Assembly (NCBI GenBank): GCA_025449775.1
Contig: JANWIS010000202.1
Coordinates: 1 to 19,693, forward strand
Length of the DNA: 19,693 nt
Direction of reading: 5' to 3'
From: Ignavibacteriaceae bacterium
Lineage (GTDB): Bacteria; Bacteroidota; Ignavibacteria; Ignavibacteriales; Ignavibacteriaceae
Both the position numbers and the translations under genes were made by a program. Shown here one piece after another: positions 8,020-14,073 of the stretch (its first letter is position 1; every line of letters starts with the position of its first letter). The notes under the pieces were generated by a model. The model was not told the DNA's origin, ran no database searches, and saw nothing but the letters and a program-made list of their open reading frames with translations.

Positions 8020-9110
8020 AAAAGGTATTAGTCAAAGCATCTAACGGAACTTATCCCGTATTCATCGGTTTATCTATCTTTGAATCACTTCCGGAATTAT
8101 TAATAAAATATAACCTTCCCAAAAGAACATTTATAATTGCTGATAAAAAACTGGAGTCAATTTACAAATCACGAATAAAAAATATTGTAAGAAAGATTCC
8201 AGGGAAAAAATATTGTTTGTATTTACCATTTTCTGAAAAACTGAAATCATTCGCTTCAGCCCAACTCATTATTAGTAAAATGATTGAGCAAAAATTTGGA
8301 AAAGATACACTTTTAATTTCCATCGGAGGTGGTACTGTTGGCGATGTAGCCGGATTTATTGCTTCAATATATATGAGAGGGATAGCCTTTGTAAATATTC
8401 CCACAACAATAATTTCTGCTGTTGATAGTTCAATCGGTGGAAAGACAGCAATAAATTATTCGGGTATAAAAAATATTATCGGCACATTTTACCAGCCGGC
8501 ATTTGTACTCGTTGATCCGGTTTTTTTTAATTCATTACAAAAAAATGAATTGGTTTCAGGTTTTGGTGAAGTAATTAAATATTCTTATTTAACAGACGAT
8601 AAATTTTATTCAAAGCTGTTATCAAATTATGGTTTGTTTCTCAGGAAGGATTTAGATTTTCTCAGTTCAATTTCTTACGAATGTATTAAAATTAAATCTG
8701 CTGTAGTTTCTCAGGATGAATTTGAATTGAACGGGATACGAAGAATTCTGAATTTTGGACATACATTTGCACATGCATATGAAAGCAGTTCAAAGTATAA
8801 GCTTTCACATGGAAAAGCTGTATTAGCAGGATTAGTAAGTGCATTACTTCTATCTTATTATAACAGACTTCTGGACAAACAGCAGCTTGAGCAAATGCTT
8901 GCTCTTCCTTTAAAACTGAAATCACATATCCGGTTAGGGAATATAGATGGTAAGGGAGTAATTAACTTTATGAAAAATGATAAGAAAAACCGGCAGGGAA
9001 AAATTCAATTTGTATTGATTAAAAATTTTGGTGAATTAATAGTTGATTTTTATTCCAGTAAAAAAAGTATTTATTCATCAATTCGAGAGACAAAAAAATG
9101 GTTCTTTTAG
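8016..9110 (+). CDS. aroB: 3-dehydroquinate synthase
   Basis: The 364-residue NAD- and metal-dependent enzyme converts DAHP to 3-dehydroquinate, the second step of the shikimate pathway. The family signatures are intact: ISIGGGTVGDVAGFIAS near residue 100 (NAD loop), PTTIISAVDSSIGGKTAIN near 130, GFGEVIKY near 183 (metal-binding Glu), GHTFAHAYE near 247 and LSHGKAV near 263 (metal-binding His residues), and the KNDKKNRQGKI loop. The length matches the family (about 350-365). The start is TTG at 8016, sharing TTGA with the aroK stop. The nearby ATG at 8006 is out of frame. GGAAG at 8008-8012 is only three bases from the TTG, so initiation probably depends on coupling. Confidence 0.95.
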   Translation: MKKVLVKASNGTYPVFIGLSIFESLPELLIKYNLPKRTFIIADKKLESIYKSRIKNIVRKIPGKKYCLYLPFSEKLKSFASAQLIISKMIEQKFGKDTLLISIGGGTVGDVAGFIASIYMRGIAFVNIPTTIISAVDSSIGGKTAINYSGIKNIIGTFYQPAFVLVDPVFFNSLQKNELVSGFGEVIKYSYLTDDKFYSKLLSNYGLFLRKDLDFLSSISYECIKIKSAVVSQDEFELNGIRRILNFGHTFAHAYESSSKYKLSHGKAVLAGLVSALLLSYYNRLLDKQQLEQMLALPLKLKSHIRLGNIDGKGVINFMKNDKKNRQGKIQFVLIKNFGELIVDFYSSKKSIYSSIRETKKWFF

Positions 9111-9117
9111 AAGGGGC

Positions 9118-9153
9118 AAACTGCCGGATTGTGAGGGCGAAATCCGGCAGTTT
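9118..9153 (+). terminator. Long perfect hairpin after aroB, without a T-run
   Basis: AAACTGCCGGATT (9118-9130) and its exact reverse complement (9141-9153) form a 13-base-pair GC-containing stem with a 10-base loop, seven bases after the aroB stop. Only TTT then AGTGTGT follows, so it is not a standard intrinsic terminator. It may end or stabilise the aroKB mRNA, or fold as part of the nadA leader. Confidence 0.5.
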
Positions 9154-9178
9154 AGTGTGTCATATTTGGAGGGATGCT

Positions 9179-9217
9179 ATGCTTAAACTATTTCGGTTAA
9201 AAATAATTCAATTATAG
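9179..9217 (+). CDS. Possible 12-residue leader peptide upstream of nadA
   Basis: ATG at 9179 opens a 12-codon frame (MLKLFRLKIIQL, stop TAG). It is preceded at six bases by GGAGG (9168-9172), the best Shine-Dalgarno match near nadA, while nadA itself has none that is convincing. It lies between the 9118-9153 hairpin and the 9239-9274 hairpin. Its codons show no enrichment tied to NAD synthesis. It may be a chance frame. Confidence 0.25.
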   Translation: MLKLFRLKIIQL

Positions 9218-9238
9218 TGCCGTTAGAAGGATATTGAT

Positions 9239-9274
9239 TTTAATTGCAGATTAAGTTATTTCTGTGCAATTAAA
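9239..9274 (+). promoter_or_regulatory. Inverted repeat in the nadA leader
   Basis: TTTAATTGCA (9239-9248) is exactly complementary in reverse to TGCAATTAAA (9265-9274). Two further inner pairs form if a two-base bulge is allowed, leaving a 10-base loop. It is AT-rich with no following T-run. It could be a repressor operator or an RNA hairpin in the nadA leader; sequence alone does not decide. Confidence 0.35.
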
Positions 9275-9280
9275 CATTCT

Positions 9281-9301
9281 TTGTAAATATTACTTGTAAA
9301 T
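9281..9301 (+). repeat. Direct repeat TTGTAAAT x2 upstream of nadA
   Basis: TTGTAAAT occurs at 9281-9288 and again at 9294-9301, a 13-base period, 43 bases before the nadA ATG. It may be a regulator site or chance in AT-rich DNA. Confidence 0.25.
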
Positions 9302-9343
9302 TAATCTTCAAAGAGAGTAAAATTAAAAACTGGGTTTTATTGG

Positions 9344-10291
9344 ATGAACACCGTACAAACAATGGCGCTGATTGATTTAGAAGAGGAGATTTTAAAGCTT
9401 AAAAAAGAGCTGAATGCCGTTATTCTCGCTCATTATTACCAGGAATCCGAGATACAGGATATTGCTGATTTTGTTGGTGACAGTCTTGAATTAGCCAAAA
9501 GAGCTAAAGAAACTACTGCTGATGTAATAGTGTTTGCCGGAGTACACTTCATGGCTGAAACAGCAAAAATTCTTAATCCGAATAAGTTAGTTCTTTTACC
9601 CGATCTCGAAGCAGGTTGTTCTCTTGCTGAAGGTTGTCCGGCAGATAAATTTGAGAAGTTTCGTAAACTGCATCCTGACCACCTGGCAATAACCTATATA
9701 AATTGTTCTGCTGATGTAAAAGCTTTGAGTGATATAATATGTACATCAAGCAGTGCTGAAAAAATAATCAGTCAAATTCCTAGTGATACACCGATACTTT
9801 TTTCTCCTGATAGAAACCTTGGAAAATATCTTATAAAAAAAACAGGAAGAGATATGCTTTTGTGGGATGGTTCCTGTATAGTTCACGAAACATTCAGCGA
9901 AAGAAAAATTATTGATTTACAAACTCAACATCCTGATGCGAAGTTAATTGCTCACCCGGAATGTGAAGAATCTCTTTTAAGCATGGCAGATTTTATCGGT
10001 TCAACAAGCAAGCTGTTAAAATTTATTTCTGATGATGAATCTGATTCATACATTGTTGCAACAGAAGCGGGAATAATTCATCAGATGCAAAAAGCACAGC
10101 CACAAAAGAATTTCATTGCTGCTCCACCTGAGGAGGAAAGTTGTTCCTGTAATGAGTGTCCGTATATGAAACTTAATACTATGGAAAAATTATATCTTTG
10201 TATGAAAAATAAATATCCTGAAATTGTTCTTGAACCGATAGTGGCTCAGAAAGCATTACTACCTATCAATAAAATGATCGCAATGAGTTAA
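9344..10291 (+). CDS. nadA: Quinolinate synthase
   Basis: The 315-residue 4Fe-4S enzyme condenses iminoaspartate with dihydroxyacetone phosphate to quinolinate in de novo NAD synthesis. The three pseudo-symmetric domains are recognisable. AHYYQ near residue 30 and GDSLELA near 45 open the first, and LLPDLEAGCSLAEGCP near 86 holds the first cluster cysteine (Cys92). WDGSCIVHE near 175 has the second (Cys178), and CNECPYMKLNTMEKLY near 270 the third (Cys272). Extra cysteines at 267 and 269 precede it. The length fits the short (about 300-residue) NadA form. The start may be ATG 9344 or the in-frame ATG 9362; neither has a good Shine-Dalgarno sequence. No nadB or nadC is adjacent. The stop overlaps that of the convergent histidine kinase gene. 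Confidence 0.95.
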   Translation: MNTVQTMALIDLEEEILKLKKELNAVILAHYYQESEIQDIADFVGDSLELAKRAKETTADVIVFAGVHFMAETAKILNPNKLVLLPDLEAGCSLAEGCPADKFEKFRKLHPDHLAITYINCSADVKALSDIICTSSSAEKIISQIPSDTPILFSPDRNLGKYLIKKTGRDMLLWDGSCIVHETFSERKIIDLQTQHPDAKLIAHPECEESLLSMADFIGSTSKLLKFISDDESDSYIVATEAGIIHQMQKAQPQKNFIAAPPEEESCSCNECPYMKLNTMEKLYLCMKNKYPEIVLEPIVAQKALLPINKMIAMS

Positions 10292-11496
10292 CAGCTGTTC
10301 AGAATAATTTTAAATGTTGTTCCTTCACCAGGTGCTGAACTTTTTACAAATATTTTTCCACCATGATATCCTTCAATAATTCTTTTCGAAAGACTTAGTC
10401 CAAGTCCCCAGCCTCGTTTTTTAGTACTGTAACCCGGACGGAAAACATCTTTTCTTCTTTTCATTTCGATGCCTTTGCCACTATCTGTAACTTCAATTTC
10501 AACTAATTTCCTGGTTCCATTAACTTCAATTTCAATTTTACCTTTTGTTCCTTCAATTGCATCAAGAGCATTCTTTATTAGATTTTCAATTACCCATTCG
10601 AATAATTCAGAATTAATTTTGGCGCAGACTTTTTCGTCTCCTACAATTTTCAACTCTACTGACTTTCCTGTTTGAGGCAATCTTCTTTCAAAATAATTTG
10701 TAACCTGTTTAAGCTCGGCAATAACATATTTCTTTGTCAACTCAGGTTTGGAACCAATTTTAGAAAATCGATATGTAATTTTATTTAACTTCTCAACATC
10801 ACTGCTGACTTCCTCTGAAATGTCTAAAACTTTTATAGGATCCTTATAGTGTATTTTTAACATTTCAAGCCAGCCCATTAAACTCGAGATAGGAGTTCCA
10901 AATTGATGGGCTGTTTCTTTAGCCATTCCAACCCATATATTTCCTTGTTCGCTTCGTTTAATGTTACTGAAACCAACGTAACCCAAAACAATGAACATAG
11001 CAGCAATTAAGAGTTGAATGTATGGATAAAACCGAAGTTGTTTTATATGTTCAGAATCACCATAATGAATTCTGGTAAGAATTATTGAGTCTTCATAAGT
11101 TACTTCAATAGGAGAGTGAGTCGCATCCATTTCATTAATAAGTTGGGTAATAAAAGTTTTGAATTGCCTGCTGTTCATGGATGTATCCAATTCTATATTT
11201 CTTATGTCAGTTCTGTTGAAGAAATTTACGTTGTTATCAGCATCGGAAAGTATGATGGGGAAGTCAATTGGTTTAATAATGTTATCGAAAAGAAATGTTA
11301 TATCAACATCAGGATTAGTAGTGTTTGCAACATACTCAATACCTTTTGCATAAAGCTCTACTATCTGTCTTTCTTTTTCCTGCAATTTTGAAACAAGAGC
11401 CTGAGTGTAATACAAGGTGCCGAAAGCAATCAGAACTGCTGTTAACAAAAGAATAATTTTAAGATTAACAGATGCAGGACCGCCAGTCATTTTCAT
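10288..11496 (-). CDS. Membrane sensor histidine kinase
   Basis: 402 residues. A membrane helix at about 11-31 and another at about 157-177 enclose a sensor region of roughly 125 residues. Then come the dimerisation/H box AKETAHQFGTPIS with phospho-acceptor His197, the N box FEWVIENLIKNALDAIEG near 299, the G1 box TDSGKGIE near 337, an F-box-like VFRPGYSTKK near 351, and the G2 box RGWGLGLSLSKRI near 361. All the residues needed for ATP binding and autophosphorylation are present. The H box with QFGTPIS instead of ELRTPL marks a subgroup common in Bacteroidota-type kinases. There is no response regulator nearby, so it is an orphan in this window. AAGG before the ATG at 11496 is a fair Shine-Dalgarno sequence. 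The input signal is unknown. Confidence 0.9.
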   Translation of the reverse strand: MKMTGGPASVNLKIILLLTAVLIAFGTLYYTQALVSKLQEKERQIVELYAKGIEYVANTTNPDVDITFLFDNIIKPIDFPIILSDADNNVNFFNRTDIRNIELDTSMNSRQFKTFITQLINEMDATHSPIEVTYEDSIILTRIHYGDSEHIKQLRFYPYIQLLIAAMFIVLGYVGFSNIKRSEQGNIWVGMAKETAHQFGTPISSLMGWLEMLKIHYKDPIKVLDISEEVSSDVEKLNKITYRFSKIGSKPELTKKYVIAELKQVTNYFERRLPQTGKSVELKIVGDEKVCAKINSELFEWVIENLIKNALDAIEGTKGKIEIEVNGTRKLVEIEVTDSGKGIEMKRRKDVFRPGYSTKKRGWGLGLSLSKRIIEGYHGGKIFVKSSAPGEGTTFKIILNSC

Positions 11497-11549
11497 GTAA
11501 ACACCTTAAGAAATGAGGATTTTATTTGATGTTAAAATTAGAGAAAAGT

Positions 11550-11577
11550 GTTATAAAATACAGTTGAGAAAAATCAA
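11550..11577 (-). promoter_or_regulatory. Sigma-70-like promoter of the histidine kinase gene
   Basis: On the minus strand TTGATT (11577-11572) and TATAAC (11555-11550) are 16 bases apart. This places the transcript start near 11543, with a leader of about 47 bases containing the AAGG site. The TTGATT is also one arm of a small inverted repeat (11572-11577 with 11581-11586). Confidence 0.4.
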
Positions 11578-11620
11578 GATTTGATTCAATAGTAATTGCG
11601 AGCAAACATTCCAAAAATTT

Positions 11621-12889
11621 TCATTTATAGAAAGTTTGTTTTCGTTTTGGTCCCACGGAAATTATTTCAATCTTTATCAATGAATGCTTCGCAATAAAAT
11701 CAAGATATTCCCGGGTTTTATTTGGTAAATCATCATAAGAAAGACAAGAACTTATATCATGGTTCCATCCATCAAGTTCTTCATAAATCGGGACAACTTC
11801 AGAAAGCTGTTCAACGGTTGCCGGGAAAGATTTCAATTGTTTCCCGTTCAATTCGTATCTGATGCATACTTTAATTTTTTCAAAGCTGCTCAGAACATCA
11901 AGTTTGGTAATTGCTGCTGAAGTAATTCCATTAATCATTTGAGAATAAGCAACCAGAAATGCATCGTACCAGCCGCATCGTCTTGGTCTTCCGGTTGTAG
12001 CTCCGTACTCAGCCCCAATTTTCCTTAATTTTTCTCCATCAGAGTCGGTTAGTTCTGTTGGGAAAGGTCCATTCCCGACTCGTGTAGTATATGCTTTAAC
12101 AATTCCTACTACAGAATCAATGTAAGTCGGAGGAATTCCTGTGCCTGTACAAGCACCACCGGATGTTGGATTGCTTGATGTAACAAATGGATATGTTCCA
12201 TGATCAACATCAAGTAAAGCTCCCTGTGCACCTTCAAGCAGAACAGATTTTCCTTCAGAAATAGACTGGTTAAGGAAAGCAGGAACGTCTTTAATATATT
12301 TATCAATCGCCCTGTCGAACTCGAGGTACTCTTTAATAATTACATCAACATCAAATCCATCGTGTTCATAAACTTTTTTCAGGAGTTCATTTTTCTCTTT
12401 TAAATTAGCTCTGATCTTTTTTTCGAGTTCTGTTCTATTTAGAAGATCAACAATCCTTATGCCTTTACGTGCAAATTTGTCGATATAACATGGGCCGATT
12501 CCTCTTCCTGTTGTTCCGATTTTATTTTCTCCACTTTCACTGATAGTATCCAATAATTTATGATACGGCATAATTAAATGAGCGTTATGACTTATGTATA
12601 ACCTTCCTTCAACATTAATACCGTTTTTCTTAAGCAATTCTATTTCTTCGAGGAGAGAATTCGGATCTATAACAACACCATTGCCGATTACACAAATCAC
12701 ATCATCCCTAAGAATACCTGAAGGAATCAGATGAAGAATATATTGCTTATCGCCAATCATTACAGTGTGACCTGCATTTGCACCGCCCTGGTAACGTGCT
12801 ACAATTTTATATTTCTCACTAAGTATGTCGACAATTTTTCCTTTGCCTTCATCACCCCATTGACTTCCGACAAGAACAGTTACACTCAT
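11621..12889 (-). CDS. purA: Adenylosuccinate synthetase
   Basis: The 422-residue cytoplasmic GTP-dependent enzyme joins IMP and aspartate to adenylosuccinate, the first committed step to AMP. The P-loop-like GSQWGDEGKGK lies at residue 8, with the catalytic Asp and Lys in it, followed by YQGGANAGHTV near 34. GTTGRGIGP near 126 and LLEGAQGALLDVDHGTYPFV near 217 line the IMP site. RVGNGPFPTEL near 272 and GATTGRPRRCGW near 295 bind IMP and aspartate, and YEELDGW near 372 is the C-terminal signature. The length is typical (about 425-430). The ATG is followed directly by the canonical SVTVLVGSQWGDEG. A terminator separates it from the upstream STAS gene, so purA has its own promoter within the short gap. 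Confidence 0.97.
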   Translation of the reverse strand: MSVTVLVGSQWGDEGKGKIVDILSEKYKIVARYQGGANAGHTVMIGDKQYILHLIPSGILRDDVICVIGNGVVIDPNSLLEEIELLKKNGINVEGRLYISHNAHLIMPYHKLLDTISESGENKIGTTGRGIGPCYIDKFARKGIRIVDLLNRTELEKKIRANLKEKNELLKKVYEHDGFDVDVIIKEYLEFDRAIDKYIKDVPAFLNQSISEGKSVLLEGAQGALLDVDHGTYPFVTSSNPTSGGACTGTGIPPTYIDSVVGIVKAYTTRVGNGPFPTELTDSDGEKLRKIGAEYGATTGRPRRCGWYDAFLVAYSQMINGITSAAITKLDVLSSFEKIKVCIRYELNGKQLKSFPATVEQLSEVVPIYEELDGWNHDISSCLSYDDLPNKTREYLDFIAKHSLIKIEIISVGPKRKQTFYK

Positions 12890-12932
12890 AAATTATTATT
12901 AGTGATTTGTTATAATTTCAGTTTAAGTGAAC

Positions 12933-12968
12933 AAAATAAAAACTCCGAATCTTTCAATCCGGAGTTTT
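12933..12968 (-). terminator. Rho-independent terminator of the STAS gene
   Basis: Read on the minus strand, AAAACTCCGGATT pairs with GATTCGGAGTTTT around a GAAA tetraloop, 13 pairs with two G-U wobbles, followed by TATTTT. On the plus strand the wobbles become A-C mismatches, so the hairpin favours minus-strand RNA. It lies 25 bases past the STAS stop. Confidence 0.75.
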
Positions 12969-12993
12969 ATATCAATTAAATTTTTTCTTAATT

Positions 12994-13335
12994 TTATTTT
13001 GCAACCGATTCAAGTGCTGCATCTACTGAATCGTAATTTTCAAAAATCGTAATCAACTTTGTTATTATAAGTAAGCTTTCAATTTTTTCGGTTATGTTCG
13101 CAAGTTTATAATAACCGTTTGCTTTTTTAACCGTAGTCAAACCACCGATTAGCATTCCAAGACCAGAGCTGTTCATAAATTTAACATCACCAAGGTCAAC
13201 TACTATTGTGGTTTTCCCTTCATCAATTAATTTATGCAGCAGGTCATTAAAATCTTTAGTATCATCTCCACCCATCACATTTCCCTTTAATTCAATTACA
13301 ACTGCTTTATATTTTTCGGTAGTTTTGATTTTCAT
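12994..13335 (-). CDS. STAS-domain anti-anti-sigma factor, RsbV/SpoIIAA type
   Basis: The 113-residue single STAS domain is of the kind that binds an RsbW-type kinase when dephosphorylated. The phosphorylatable serine motif is DVKFMNSSGLGMLIG near residue 52; the conserved position is the serine before GLG. MKIKTTEKYKAVVIELKGNV is the usual first strand. An AAAGGAG sits at six bases before the ATG, one of the strongest ribosome sites here. It is divergent from an ECF sigma gene, 141 bases away, and is itself monocistronic with a terminator. The partner kinase is not adjacent; the RsbW-like protein at 18241-18681 is the nearest candidate. Confidence 0.9.
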   Translation of the reverse strand: MKIKTTEKYKAVVIELKGNVMGGDDTKDFNDLLHKLIDEGKTTIVVDLGDVKFMNSSGLGMLIGGLTTVKKANGYYKLANITEKIESLLIITKLITIFENYDSVDAALESVAK

Positions 13336-13360
13336 TAATACTCCTTTTAATTTTCATCGA

Positions 13361-13389
13361 AATTTAATCACAGAAGCATACTTTTGCAA
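13361..13389 (-). promoter_or_regulatory. Sigma-70-like promoter of the STAS gene
   Basis: On the minus strand TTGCAA (13389-13384) and TAAATT (13366-13361) are separated by exactly 17 bases. The predicted start near 13354 gives a short leader containing the AAAGGAG site (13347-13341). Confidence 0.4.
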
Positions 13390-13445
13390 ACAATCCGGAC
13401 TTAGTTTTTCGACAGTGGTTATATTTAATAATTATTTTTTATTCA

Positions 13446-13470
13446 GGAACAACAACCAAAAATTTGCGTC
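13446..13470 (+). promoter_or_regulatory. ECF-type promoter in front of the sigma factor gene
   Basis: GGAAC (13446-13450), 16 bases, then CGTC (13467-13470) matches the generic ECF sigma promoter form GGAAC-N16-CGTC. The transcript would begin at about 13476-13478, at the sigma factor's own ATG (13477), implying autoregulation and a leaderless mRNA. Confidence 0.45.
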
Positions 13471-13476
13471 TAAAAG

Positions 13477-14073
13477 ATGGATTCTAAAGAAATAGAAAAC
13501 GATTTGCAGCAGCCACAAATATTAACATTAGAAGATGATTTTGCGGTAATAAAGCGGTTTATTGACGGTGATAAATCTGCTTTCAAGATACTTGTAAAAC
13601 GTCATAAAGAAAAAGTGAGAAACATCATCTATATAACTATGAACAGCAGTGCATTGGTTGATGATATTGCACAGGAAGTATTCATTAATGTTTATAAAAA
13701 CCTTAAACATTTCAGATATGATTCTCAATTTACCACCTGGCTTTACCGCATAACAGTTAATAGGTGCAAAGACTATTTAAGAAAAATGAATGTAAGGAAA
13801 ATTTTTTCACCGCTGGATGAAGGATCCCAGGTAACTGAATTTCCAACACCGGTTGAAGAAAATGATGTATCAAAAATTGTTATGGATGCAATTTCGCAGC
13901 TACCTGTCAAATTAAGAATACCACTTATCCTTAAAGACATTGAAGGATTCAGTTACCAGGAAATTGCTGAATCGATGAAATGTGAAATGGGTACAGTTAA
14001 ATCAAGAATATTCAGAGGCAGAGAAAGGCTTAAAGAAATTTTGGAACCGTTGGAAAAGGAGTTAATGCATTGA
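13477..14073 (+). CDS. ECF RNA polymerase sigma factor
   Basis: 198 residues in the SigW/RpoE-like ECF form. Region 2 runs over about residues 25-105: FIDGDKSAFKILVKRH, DDIAQEVFINVYKNLKHF and FTTWLYRITVNRCKDYLRK, covering the -10 recognition and core-binding helices. Region 4 runs over about residues 137-190: LPVKLRIPLILKDIEGFSY then QEIAESMKCEMGTVKSRIFR, the -35-reading helix-turn-helix. No region 1 or 3 is present. It overlaps the next gene, an anti-sigma-like membrane protein, by TTGA. This is the standard ECF/anti-sigma pairing. The ATG has no real Shine-Dalgarno sequence, and an ECF-type promoter sits so close that the mRNA may start at the ATG. Confidence 0.93.
   Translation: MDSKEIENDLQQPQILTLEDDFAVIKRFIDGDKSAFKILVKRHKEKVRNIIYITMNSSALVDDIAQEVFINVYKNLKHFRYDSQFTTWLYRITVNRCKDYLRKMNVRKIFSPLDEGSQVTEFPTPVEENDVSKIVMDAISQLPVKLRIPLILKDIEGFSYQEIAESMKCEMGTVKSRIFRGRERLKEILEPLEKELMH

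Noticed and set aside
9118..9343. Known NAD riboswitch upstream of nadA
   Set aside because: The hairpins present do not match the tandem-domain layout I know for the nadA-associated class; reported only as unassigned structure.
11572..11586. Terminator of purA formed by AATCAA-N3-TTGATT
   Set aside because: It has only six A-T-rich pairs, a three-base loop and a poor T-run; one arm is better explained as the -35 of the kinase promoter. It is not an FNR box because the half sites are in the opposite order.
12731..12979. 82-residue plus-strand ORF running out of purA into the upstream gap
   Set aside because: It overlaps the purA start in antisense and crosses the STAS terminator; there is no ribosome site or family resemblance.
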